The notes beneath the pieces were generated by a model. That model did not search any database, was not told where the DNA came from, and worked only from the letters and a program-made list of their open reading frames with translations. This document shows, one piece after another, positions 1 to 7,610 of a stretch of DNA of 64,000 nucleotides. The position numbers were made by a program, and so were the translations under genes. The stretch lies in NCBI RefSeq assembly GCF_000714715.1, contig NZ_JMFO01000005.1:62001-126000 (forward strand). Direction: 5' to 3'. This stretch comes from Candidatus Magnetobacterium casense. Lineage in GTDB: Bacteria; Nitrospirota; Thermodesulfovibrionia; Thermodesulfovibrionales; Magnetobacteriaceae. Positions within the stretch are counted from its first letter, which is position 1. Every line of letters starts with the position of its first letter.

Positions 1-812
1 CTTGCCATTGCGTGTTCGATGTCCTCAAGAACCAGGGCACCGGCGCCTTCGGACATCACAAAGCCGTTGCGGCGTCTGTCAAACGGGCGGGAGGCCTTCT
101 GGGGTGATGCGTACTTCTGTGCCAGGGCCTTGATTAGGACAAACCCCACAAACCCCGTGTAGTCCAGACAGGACTCGGCCCCTCCGGCTATCATGACCCC
201 TGCCCTGCCCTCCCTGATCAGACACACGGCCTCGCCAATGGCCTGCGCTCCGGCAGCACATGCACTGGCAACCGAAAGGTTTGGACCGCTGAATCTGAAG
301 GCCGCCGCTATAAGGGCAGAAGCCACATCGGGCTTTCTCTTGAAGAAGTTAAAGATGGGATATCCCCCCGTCCGCTCCAACGCCCTAACGTCCCAATTGC
401 CTTTGCCGTCGTAGAACCTGTGCAGGAACGTCATATCCTCAATTGTGGGATTTTGGCCGTGGTTGCCCAGCGATACGCCAATGCGCCGGGGCTGTTGATG
501 TTGCATCTGCAACCCGGCCATCCCAACGGCCTCAAGGGTGGCAGCCAGCATCAGGGTATCGCTGCGGGTGATGAACTTCTCCATGCGACCATCGTATCTG
601 ACGTGTGCCTCACAGAGGGTCTCTTTGATGGCGGCAAGCCAGGCCGTGTCTATTTCACCGCCGATGTCCGTGGGCAAGCCACGGGTATCAAAGGACGTTA
701 TAGTCCTGATCCCCGAGGTTGCCTGGCAGGCGTTGTCGAAGGTCTCCTGTGCATTGCGTCCCAGGGGGGTTACCATGCCATAGCCGGTAACTACCACGCG
801 TCTCTGTGGCAT
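1..812 (-). CDS. fabF: Beta-ketoacyl-ACP synthase II (FabF-like), 3' part cut by the window edge
   Basis: This would condense malonyl-ACP with an acyl-ACP in fatty acid or polyketide-like chain elongation. The visible 270 residues begin MPQRRVVVTGYGMVTPLG, the classic KAS start. The nucleophile motif SVASACAAGAQ puts the active Cys near residue 185, followed by RPFDRRRNGFVMSEGAG. The two catalytic His and the conserved Lys should lie beyond base 1, so the protein is incomplete here. The ATG overlaps the stop of the upstream carrier-protein gene by one base (TGATG), which implies translational coupling: the carrier is probably the substrate donor for this synthase. The Cys lies about 20 residues later than in E. 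coli FabF, because the N-terminal half carries small insertions. This may be a specialised KAS rather than the housekeeping one. Confidence 0.9.
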   Translation of the reverse strand, partial: MPQRRVVVTGYGMVTPLGRNAQETFDNACQATSGIRTITSFDTRGLPTDIGGEIDTAWLAAIKETLCEAHVRYDGRMEKFITRSDTLMLAATLEAVGMAGLQMQHQQPRRIGVSLGNHGQNPTIEDMTFLHRFYDGKGNWDVRALERTGGYPIFNFFKRKPDVASALIAAAFRFSGPNLSVASACAAGAQAIGEAVCLIREGRAGVMIAGGAESCLDYTGFVGFVLIKALAQKYASPQKASRPFDRRRNGFVMSEGAGALVLEDIEHAMA

Positions 813-1390
813 CAGAATATCTTATGCTCCTGCTGCACTTTGGTGAGCCAGTCCTTGATGAGGTCATCACCCGTGCTGTAGGCGGCACCCTGTCCACATC
901 CGGAACACTCAACAAGGGCGCCATCGTTACACTTGTACTGGGCAGCTCCGCACGAGGTACATTTCTCAGGCAGCGTGGCCAATATCTCCTTGACTCCCCT
1001 GGCGATGGTGGCAACGGTGATCAGCGGGGGCACCTGGTCCATATCCATGCCGGCCTGCAGGGCCTCTGTCTCATCGCCGAGCCTTATGCGCATAAGTCTG
1101 ACGGCCTTTTCCGTGAGTTGACCGTTTTCATCAATGGCAGAACCTTCGCCAAACATCTCTTCCATGTGTTCAAGGATGAAGTGGCGTGCCATCTTTATCC
1201 CAAACACCTGCTCCAGGCGGTAGTTAATATCAAGGAAGTCAAGCGACTCCGCTCCCAGGTCCCGTACCAGTGAACTCTCCGGCGTTATCTTTTCCGTATC
1301 AATACTGAGGGTCTGGGCGATGGCCTTTTTGACCTCATCCATGACCCTAGTGTCATCAATAAATCTGTCATCAATAAATTCCTGCGTCAT
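812..1390 (-). CDS. Acyl carrier protein with C-terminal zinc ribbon
   Basis: A 192-residue phosphopantetheine-binding protein, more than twice the usual 80-residue ACP. Residues 15-80 form the ACP fold, with the attachment serine in DLGAESLDFLD (Ser49). Residues 80-140 are an extra helical region. Residues 144-165 hold CTSC, a Cys at 154 and CSGC, a rubredoxin-like zinc-ribbon arrangement. The tail 170-192 is helical. The gene is coupled by one base to the downstream KAS II, so the two probably act as a dedicated carrier-synthase pair in making an unusual lipid. The ACP part is certain. The role of the ribbon (docking or regulation) is unknown to me. Confidence 0.85.
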   Translation of the reverse strand: MTQEFIDDRFIDDTRVMDEVKKAIAQTLSIDTEKITPESSLVRDLGAESLDFLDINYRLEQVFGIKMARHFILEHMEEMFGEGSAIDENGQLTEKAVRLMRIRLGDETEALQAGMDMDQVPPLITVATIARGVKEILATLPEKCTSCGAAQYKCNDGALVECSGCGQGAAYSTGDDLIKDWLTKVQQEHKIF

Positions 1391-1560
1391 ACGATCTCCA
1401 TTTATTTTAGTTTCTCACCTACGCACAGTGTATAAGATTACAGGGCATTACCCCCTTTTATGACACTACATTACTTCGTATGCGTAGTATAGAGGATATA
1501 AGAATCCAAACCTATGTTGTGTGCTTTTAAGTGTATGTTTATCATGTAAGAGTTAACACT

Positions 1561-1752
1561 TTATTGCTGAACAACATAATAATGTTTAGCACGTTCATAG
1601 GTTTCTGCCTCTTCCAGTGCGATTCTTCTTAACTCATTGTAATATTCCTCCATTGGTATATAATTAAAAATCTGGTCCTCGTTAGTTGCACCCTTTGCCT
1701 TTTTACAAAACTCCTCCCATTTCAAATCATTTTCTTCAGTATTCTTATTCAT
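1561..1752 (-). CDS. Small hypothetical protein, 63 aa
   Basis: A highly charged 63-residue protein rich in Glu, Lys and Tyr, with no signal peptide or membrane segment. I do not recognise a family. It is supported by a strong Shine-Dalgarno sequence (AGGAGG about 7 bases before the ATG) and by sitting alone between two genes of the same strand with A/T-rich flanks of about 170 and 255 bases. It may be an accessory orphan. The flanks hold no other gene I can see. Confidence 0.6.
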   Translation of the reverse strand: MNKNTEENDLKWEEFCKKAKGATNEDQIFNYIPMEEYYNELRRIALEEAETYERAKHYYVVQQ

Positions 1753-2008
1753 AAACGCAACCTCCTATATCTTATTTAGTAAACTAATATCACCCCTGTT
1801 GTTATTCTCTACAAAAGCTATTATAGAACACACATTATAATATTTATGACAGGAAGCATCTATTATTAGTCCACCTTTAGAGTTCCTCGTTTAATTCATC
1901 CCTCATTGTGCTATACACTGTTAGCTTTAAAACTAGCATAATAAAATAATAACATGGAGATAAAAATGTTGTCAATACTTTGTGCTAACATCATGGATTG
2001 ATGTTTTA

Positions 2009-2872
2009 TCAGGGCAAGGCAGAGCGATAGAGGCGGCTGCTCAGTCCCCTGTCAACGATGATGGTCTGACCGACAATGGCTCTGCTTGCATCACTGCACA
2101 GGAACATCACCACGTCGGCGATCTCCTCCGGTTGGACGAAGAGTTCATCCGGCAGCTTGTCTACACCGTCCATGTACTGCCTCAGCACCTTGAATGAGTC
2201 CGTCTTGACCAATCCCCCCGATACTGCATTGACAATTATGCCACGCTCCCCCAGTGACTGGCTGAGGTCCCTAACAACGCTCTCCATGGCCGCCTTCATG
2301 CTGCCAAGGGGATAGGCTGGGTTGTAGAATTTGCTACCAAGCGACGATATAAATACAATCCTGCCTGCAACCTGGTTATCGCTATTTTCCGCTCCAGGAC
2401 GCTCCTGGTTCTTTTCCGCTCCAGGACGCTCCTGGTTGTCTTTTTTCTCCAGCAGCGGCAGGGCCTCCTTGATGCAGAAGATGTTGCCGAGGTAGTTGAC
2501 GTCCACTAGCTGTCGCAACTCCCTTTCAAGCAGGCGTTCGATGGGTTTAAATGGTGCCATTGCGGCATTGAGGACGAGGAAGTCCAGTCGTTGGCACTTA
2601 TCTGCTATTTCGGCCATCAACTGTTTTACGGCTTCCCTGGATGATATGTCAGCCTGGATCTGGTAGGCGCGGCATCCCATGGCCTCAATCTCCTGACAGA
2701 GTGCCTGGAGCGCACCTCCTCTGGGGGAGTTTGGCGTCTCAGCCCTGCGGTGGTTGATAACGACGTCGGCCCCGGCGGCTGCAAACCGTAGTGCAATGGC
2801 ACGTCCAATGCCGCGACTGCCACCCGTGACCAGCACTACCTTGTCCGCATGTTCCTTACCCCTGATACTCAT
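2009..2872 (-). CDS. FabL/FabG-like short-chain dehydrogenase
   Basis: An SDR oxidoreductase, most like enoyl-ACP reductase FabL: the Rossmann motif TGGSRGIGRA is near residue 17, NAA follows the cofactor region, and SSLGSKFYNPAYPLGSMK and NAVSGG match the FabL type. The catalytic Tyr and Lys are spaced Y-x5-K. FabL and FabI use Y-x6-K and classical SDRs use Y-x3-K, so catalysis needs checking. A tandem 9-residue repeat built on NQERPGAE is inserted between the cofactor domain and the SSLGS strand. The ATG overlaps the stop of the upstream toxin gene (ATGA), tying it to that transcript. The likely substrate is an acyl-ACP or similar ketone/enoyl compound, but this is not proven. Confidence 0.8.
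   Translation of the reverse strand: MSIRGKEHADKVVLVTGGSRGIGRAIALRFAAAGADVVINHRRAETPNSPRGGALQALCQEIEAMGCRAYQIQADISSREAVKQLMAEIADKCQRLDFLVLNAAMAPFKPIERLLERELRQLVDVNYLGNIFCIKEALPLLEKKDNQERPGAEKNQERPGAENSDNQVAGRIVFISSLGSKFYNPAYPLGSMKAAMESVVRDLSQSLGERGIIVNAVSGGLVKTDSFKVLRQYMDGVDKLPDELFVQPEEIADVVMFLCSDASRAIVGQTIIVDRGLSSRLYRSALP
2385..2437. repeat. In-frame tandem duplication inside the SDR gene
   Basis: Two 26-base identical units with a 27-base period (2385-2410 and 2412-2437) add nine codons in frame. Each unit contains the inverted repeat CCAGGA-cgc-TCCTGG, so it looks like a small palindromic element that landed in, and then doubled within, the coding region. Confidence 0.75.
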
Positions 2873-3150
2873 AATGACGTTTTGTACACCTCATCGTGAG
2901 TACCTATGTCAAAGAGACTAACAGTATCATCAGTTATTTTGAATATAACCCGTATCTCTTTGTTCAGATAACAAGAGTATAGTCCTTTGAGTTTACCTGA
3001 AAGAGCGTGGGTTCTGAGAAATGGTTCGAAGACATCTCTCTCAAGTGTATGAATAATCTTCCTTAATGACTCTTTTAGTTCAGGGTTTTTCTCAACAAGT
3101 TTCGATGCTTTCTTAGAGAAAGACTTTGGATATCGTATTTTACGCATCAT
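2869..3150 (-). CDS. RelE/YafQ-like type II toxin
   Basis: A 93-residue basic protein of the RelE/ParE superfamily, probably a ribosome-dependent mRNA interferase. It begins MMRKIRYPKSF and ends in the strand-rich block IRVIFKITDDTVSLFDIGTHDEVY, where the His and terminal basic/aromatic residues are typical of the YafQ group. The open frame continues upstream, but the double ATG at 3150/3147 overlaps the antitoxin's last codons (antitoxin stop at 3140), as in coupled toxin-antitoxin operons, so I start there. Its stop overlaps the SDR start, an unusual cargo for a TA operon. Confidence 0.82.
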   Translation of the reverse strand: MMRKIRYPKSFSKKASKLVEKNPELKESLRKIIHTLERDVFEPFLRTHALSGKLKGLYSCYLNKEIRVIFKITDDTVSLFDIGTHDEVYKTSL

Positions 3151-3373
3151 CAAAAATAGCGTTGAACGCCTCTTCTGCAGAGTCAAAACATATGAGTGGT
3201 TCTTTCTCTGCCTCCAATACACGTTGAACAAACGCGTCATGTTTGCGCTCTTTTTCGACCAGAAAGGCCACGAAATCTTGCAGGACAAGAATCGACTCAG
3301 GGGAAAGTTGGACTGTTGCTGCTTTTATATACTCTCTGTAAGCAGTGGTATCATCTGTTATTAAATCTTCCAT
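3140..3373 (-). CDS. RelB-like antitoxin
   Basis: A 77-residue acidic protein directly upstream of, and overlapping by 11 bases, a RelE-type toxin, so antitoxin by position. Residues 20-45 (LSPESILVLQDFVAFLVEKE) resemble the helix of DUF2281/RelB-like antitoxins, and the acidic C-terminus (EEAFNAIFDD) would wrap the toxin. Such proteins usually repress their own promoter. No clear Shine-Dalgarno sequence precedes the ATG. Confidence 0.75.
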   Translation of the reverse strand: MEDLITDDTTAYREYIKAATVQLSPESILVLQDFVAFLVEKERKHDAFVQRVLEAEKEPLICFDSAEEAFNAIFDDA

Positions 3374-3403
3374 AGGATCATTTTAGCACAAACTTGTGGT
3401 CTT

Positions 3404-3552
3404 ACGCAACAGGCAGGAAGTTTCTGATAAAACCCAAGGGCGGCGCCTTATTATTTCTTTGACCACCACCACCACTTGCCGGCCTTTTTTTGGGTTTTGC
3501 GCAACAGGAAGCCTCTGATAAAACCCAGGGGGTCGCCTTTTATCTCCTTGAT
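3404..3552. repeat. Imperfect direct repeat across the methyltransferase 3' end
   Basis: About 50 bases at 3404-3460 (beyond the stop) match about 50 bases at 3498-3552 (inside the gene), sharing GCAACAG, the run TCTGATAAAACCCA and CGCCTT. The gene's stop codon lies within the outer copy. The present C-terminus was therefore produced by a local duplication and later decay. Confidence 0.6.
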
Positions 3553-4119
3553 CACTTCCACGGGTTGCCCCTGTATGATGTCTTCAAATGGCCTTATTAT
3601 GCTGCAAAAGTTGTACTTCATCACGGTGTCCATGTAGGACATCATAGTGCCGGTCCACTTGTTGGTTCTGATCAGGTGGTCGTAGATTAGTATTTCGCCG
3701 TTGGGTTTCATGACCCTCACAACTTCGGCAAAGGCCCTCTGCGGGTCATAGACGCAGGTGAGGAAGAGGTCGAGGATTGCCTTGTCAAAGGTATCTGCGG
3801 GGAAGTCCAGGTGTTCTGCATCCATGATGGTCAGCCGGATGTTTTTGTTGTTACCGTTGAGCCTCTGTTTTGCTGCCGCTATGCCCAGCATGACCTCACT
3901 GATGTCAACGCCATCCACCACGACGTCATCGGGCAGGTACGGCAAGTCGTAACCGCTGCCAACTCCCGGTATAATCACCCTGTCTGAAGGTTTGAAACTA
4001 CACATCTGTATTGCCTTCTTTCTCCAGCTTCTCAGCGGCAACATCATCACTGGATAGAAAAAGGGTATGAACGTATTAAACGATAACTGCCTGAACTTAT
4101 TTTTAAGATCAAATTCCAT
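3451..4119 (-). CDS. Class I SAM-dependent methyltransferase
   Basis: A 222-residue Methyltransf_11-type enzyme. Motif I is VIIPGVGSGYDLPYL near residue 48, the acidic residue after strand 2 is in VDGVDIS, MDAEHLDFP follows, and ILDLFLTCVYDP marks motif IV. Residues 5-35 are hydrophobic and amphipathic, which suggests membrane association. The sequence resembles phospholipid or quinone methyltransferases, but the substrate cannot be told. The C-terminus ends in an odd run of four Trp codons followed by SKK, and a decayed copy of the preceding segment lies just past the stop. Confidence 0.8.
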   Translation of the reverse strand: MEFDLKNKFRQLSFNTFIPFFYPVMMLPLRSWRKKAIQMCSFKPSDRVIIPGVGSGYDLPYLPDDVVVDGVDISEVMLGIAAAKQRLNGNNKNIRLTIMDAEHLDFPADTFDKAILDLFLTCVYDPQRAFAEVVRVMKPNGEILIYDHLIRTNKWTGTMMSYMDTVMKYNFCSIIRPFEDIIQGQPVEVIKEIKGDPLGFIRGFLLRKTQKKAGKWWWWSKK

Positions 4120-4180
4120 CGTAGTTTATTGTAACATAAGGGCAATCATAAACAACAGAGGCTATCAGGTGGCTACGATA

Positions 4181-4289
4181 CCTCATAGAGGTCACGGGCG
4201 GTAGGGGGTGAGGCACCCCGGCCACAAGAATCCCGCCGCAGTGAAGAAGCTGTTAGTGTGTCGTTATGTGCTTGAGTTAAGGTATCCAT
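4181..4289 (-). pseudogene. Remnant of a second DUF29 gene (5' end only)
   Basis: Directly behind the DUF29 gene, the first ~30 codons of a near-identical paralogue reappear, from an ATG at 4289 reading MDTLTQAHNDTLTASSLRRD and then ARDLYEV, before a stop. About 24 extra bases, including the motif GGGGTGCCTCACCCCCT also found near 24665, interrupt the match. The body of the second copy is gone. This looks like two tandem paralogues collapsed by deletion. Confidence 0.75.
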
Positions 4290-4290
4290 G

Positions 4291-4788
4291 TTATTGGGGC
4301 CAAAAACCACGATCCATTAATTGCTCAAAGGTATAGATACAGGTCTCAGGTAATATATTGGCGCTAATTCCCGTCTCATCTTCAAAATCTTTTTTGGCTG
4401 CTATAAATCCTTTAGCTATAACTATTTCTATACTATATTTCAGGCTTGGGCTGTCCTCAAGCAAAAATTTAATCTCGTCCCTTTGAGTTCGTATTGTTGT
4501 ACTCCAACTTTCACTACGCCGGTTTGGTTGGTACTGCCACTTTAACAGGTGCATTATTAGTACCTTTAATCGACTCAAAAGCTCTCGTCTATCTCTTCTG
4601 GCCATGCCCTCCAGCTCCTCTATTATATTTTCCAGGTCTATCTCCGTAAATCTGCCCTGCCGCAACAGGTTGGCATTATGAAACGCCCATTGATAAAAAT
4701 CAACCTCATAGAGGTCACGGGCGGGAGTGTCCCGCCGCAGTAAAGAAGCTGTTAGTGTGTCGTTATGTGCTTGAGTTAAGATATCCAT
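4291..4788 (-). CDS. DUF29 family protein
   Basis: A 165-residue soluble protein of the DUF29 family, recognised by YEVDFYQWAFHNANLLRQGR, then DLENIIEELEGMARRDRREL, LLKWQYQP and RSESWSTTI in the family's usual order. It is all helical, and the family's function is unknown; it is often multicopy in cyanobacteria and other environmental bacteria. The length is normal. A truncated duplicate of its own start lies immediately 3' of the stop. The gene stands alone, with no close operon partner. Confidence 0.85.
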   Translation of the reverse strand: MDILTQAHNDTLTASLLRRDTPARDLYEVDFYQWAFHNANLLRQGRFTEIDLENIIEELEGMARRDRRELLSRLKVLIMHLLKWQYQPNRRSESWSTTIRTQRDEIKFLLEDSPSLKYSIEIVIAKGFIAAKKDFEDETGISANILPETCIYTFEQLMDRGFWPQ

Positions 4789-4855
4789 AGATATATGCTA
4801 ACATTACTTACGGGACATTTGTCAAGAAAGCTGTGACGCATACGGCAATTGTCAT

Positions 4856-6994
4856 TCAGGGCATCGCCTTGAGGTTGTCCTGGGCATTTCGATGTCCCGG
4901 GTCCAGGTCTATGGCGATTTTGAATTGCTGTTTTGCCTGCTCTGCCTTGCCCTGTAGCTTTAAGCAGATGCCAAGGTTGTTGTGCGCATCGGCATAATCG
5001 GGACGCAGGTCAACCGCTTTTTTGATAGCATCACAGGCATCGCCTATCCTTCCTTGTTTTCCTAAGACGACTCCCAGGTTGTTATATGCCTCTGCATAGC
5101 CGGGATTGAGCCTGATAGCCGTGGCATATTGGTCTGCGGCCTTTTCCAGATTACCCAGCCCCTCATACAGACGCCCAAGACGATAATGCACGGTGTGTAT
5201 TTTGGGATTGCCCTTTCCCACATCCAGGGCATAGAGATATTGGTTCATGGCCTCTTCAGGGCGCCCTTGACGCAGATAAATATCCCCCAGATTGACATGG
5301 CCGGCGATGTTATGTCTGTACTTAACGGCGGCCCTGAATGCCTCAACTGCCTCGTTAAATCGCCCTTGTTCCATGTAAATTGTCCCCAGATTGTTATACG
5401 CATCGGCATAATTACCTTTAATGGCAACGGCGGCCTTGTACTGCCCTATGGCGTCGTCGGGACGACCTTGCCTGTAGTAGACAAAGCCAAGACGTGCATG
5501 TACCTCGGGATTGTCCGGCTCATAGGTCAGGATATAACTGAGCGTCTCTGCCGCCTTGTCGTACAGCCCCTTGCGTGCATATGCCGCCGCCAGCGAAATC
5601 CGGACAAACGTGTGCGGAGACTTCATGACATTATCCTCGTAGGCCGTTATGGCAGACTGACAGATGGCGTTTCTCCTGTACGTACCGGCACCAAACACAG
5701 CCGATACGACTAAAAGAGCAATCGTCAGCGCAATCCGCACCCTTTTTGCACCCACGACATCAGATGCCATAAACACCCCCACAACGATAACAACAAAGAA
5801 TCCCACCGAGGCCATATACACCCTATACTCCAGGATCACCCAGTCCAGGATCGGAACTATGCTGGATTGGGGCGATATGACCACGAAAAACCACAGTATC
5901 CCTAACGATATGAGTGCCATGCCCTTACCACTGGTGTTACTTGACCCGTTTGCACGGTAGAACAGGTAAATGCCAAGGATAAAGATTAAGCTCAACACAA
6001 TAAAGGATATGTATACATCAGGTTGCCAGAACGACGAGTATATCGGATAGTCATAGACCAGCGTCAGATTCACGGGAAACAACAACATCCTGATATAAGT
6101 GATTATAACCCTGAACTCTGTAAAGAGGTATTGCCGGCGAGTCAGGACATGGCCGGAATCATAAGATAAGTTGCCCATCGTTGCCGATATTATTGGTATA
6201 TCGTAACCGAGATTGAAGTTGAGAATATACGGTATCATGAAGTAAAATGGCACACACCACAATAGACGTTTCAGTGGTTTTCCCGAAAAAAGCATAAACT
6301 CGATCATTGTTATAGTAACAGGCAAGGTGATGACGATCTGCTTTGTTATTGATGCAAGATATGCCGTAACAACGGCTGTCATGTAAAACGAAACGCCCTT
6401 GAGCCTGCCAGTTGAAGCAGTCTTGCCGCCGTGCAGATATTGCTCTTTGGATTTGAAGGTTTTATCGGTCAGGAATCGCCACTTCAGGTATAACAGGATT
6501 GTAAGCAAGTAAAACAACGTAGCCAGAGAGGTATATCGCTGAACGACCAATGTCACGGCCTGATGCTGCAACGGATGAACCACAAACAATAGGGCGGTAA
6601 AAAAGGCAACCTCGTGTTTAAATAACCGATTGGGATTACCTGTTGCGGTGCTACTGTTATTGCCGTACCGCAGACCTCCGGCCCTGCGCAGGTAGATCAC
6701 CAACAGGTATACCAACATGGCATTGACGATATGGATTGCTATATTGGTAATATGATATCCCCTGACGTCTTCGCCATGCAGCTTATAGTTTAGAGCAAAG
6801 GTAAGGTTGGCGACATATCTGTTATCACCGAACCAATCATAGGAGTATCCTGAAGATGCAGTGTCGATTACCTGTATATCATCGAAAAAGAACGGAACGT
6901 TTAAGCTGTTAGAGTATACCAGAAAACCAGCCAGGGCAATTGTCAACACCTGAAAGGTCACCTTATTTATGAGGATGTTTATTACCCTGCTCAT
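4856..6994 (-). CDS. TMTC-like GT-C membrane protein with C-terminal TPRs
   Basis: A 712-residue protein with about ten membrane helices in residues 10-430 and seven TPR units in residues 455-712. The first extracytoplasmic loop carries VPFFFDDIQVID, an acidic pair typical of GT-C glycosyltransferases, followed by NLTFALNYKLHG and GYHITNIAIHI as in TMTC O-mannosyltransferases. It would transfer a sugar from a lipid carrier to proteins on the outer face of the membrane, with the TPRs binding the acceptor or partners. The bacterial members are uncharacterised, so the donor and target are unknown. It has its own upstream region. Confidence 0.8.
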   Translation of the reverse strand: MSRVINILINKVTFQVLTIALAGFLVYSNSLNVPFFFDDIQVIDTASSGYSYDWFGDNRYVANLTFALNYKLHGEDVRGYHITNIAIHIVNAMLVYLLVIYLRRAGGLRYGNNSSTATGNPNRLFKHEVAFFTALLFVVHPLQHQAVTLVVQRYTSLATLFYLLTILLYLKWRFLTDKTFKSKEQYLHGGKTASTGRLKGVSFYMTAVVTAYLASITKQIVITLPVTITMIEFMLFSGKPLKRLLWCVPFYFMIPYILNFNLGYDIPIISATMGNLSYDSGHVLTRRQYLFTEFRVIITYIRMLLFPVNLTLVYDYPIYSSFWQPDVYISFIVLSLIFILGIYLFYRANGSSNTSGKGMALISLGILWFFVVISPQSSIVPILDWVILEYRVYMASVGFFVVIVVGVFMASDVVGAKRVRIALTIALLVVSAVFGAGTYRRNAICQSAITAYEDNVMKSPHTFVRISLAAAYARKGLYDKAAETLSYILTYEPDNPEVHARLGFVYYRQGRPDDAIGQYKAAVAIKGNYADAYNNLGTIYMEQGRFNEAVEAFRAAVKYRHNIAGHVNLGDIYLRQGRPEEAMNQYLYALDVGKGNPKIHTVHYRLGRLYEGLGNLEKAADQYATAIRLNPGYAEAYNNLGVVLGKQGRIGDACDAIKKAVDLRPDYADAHNNLGICLKLQGKAEQAKQQFKIAIDLDPGHRNAQDNLKAMP

Positions 6995-7125
6995 GCCTTA
7001 TCTCCGTGTATGACCTGATTGCATCAGCTATTAAAGCACAAACATTTGTTCTCAGTCAATTTGCTCAATTGTAAATTGGTATGGTCTATTTTCAGTGTTT
7101 AATGTTACAATAGAAGACAGGAACG

Positions 7126-7527
7126 ATGAAACTACCTTCTGATACATTAAAGGAACTCAAAGGCAAACTGCTTCCAAAAGGAGCAGAGGGTCATCCCGGC
7201 ACGGATGGTACCCCTCAGGGGACACCACCCGAAAAGGGAGATGGCAAGTCATTGAAATTGGCGTTGTTGCTGATGCTCCTGGCCCTTGTCTATGACGTCT
7301 CCCCCGTTGACGTCGTCCCCGATGTGCCCATTGTGGGATGGATCGACGATTTCTTTGTCACCGCTGCGGCAGCTCTAAACGTTATACATGCCCTGACAAG
7401 CGCCCAAAACTCTGCCCTGACAAAACTGGTAAGCATACTCAAATGGATGGTGATCTTTATCGGCATAATCGCTGTCTGTGTGATACTGATAAGCATGCTT
7501 GGCATTATTAAGTTTATAACGTCTTAG
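7126..7527 (+). CDS. DUF1232 (YkvA-like) small membrane protein
   Basis: A 133-residue protein. Residues 1-42 are soluble and Gly/Pro rich. Residues 43-85 form the DUF1232 hairpin, with the signature YDVSPVDVVPDVPIVGWIDD. A second hydrophobic helix spans residues 105-130. The function of the family is unknown. AGGA precedes the ATG. It runs towards the sensor kinase on the same strand with an 83-base gap, and a functional link is not evident. Confidence 0.8.
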   Translation: MKLPSDTLKELKGKLLPKGAEGHPGTDGTPQGTPPEKGDGKSLKLALLLMLLALVYDVSPVDVVPDVPIVGWIDDFFVTAAAALNVIHALTSAQNSALTKLVSILKWMVIFIGIIAVCVILISMLGIIKFITS

Positions 7528-7610
7528 GCATATTTATAACGTGCCGGGCAAAAAAGCTACAGAAAAATATAGTTCTATTTTATAGAAAAATACTGTAAAA
7601 TATAAACGTA

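Noticed and set aside
420..1273. Long plus-strand reading frames across the first 1.3 kb
   Set aside because: They are antisense to the KAS II and ACP genes, whose protein signatures are unmistakable.
3151..3288. 46-codon N-terminal extension of the RelE-like toxin
   Set aside because: It lies inside the antitoxin gene and has no toxin-family similarity; the double ATG at 3150 is the natural coupled start.
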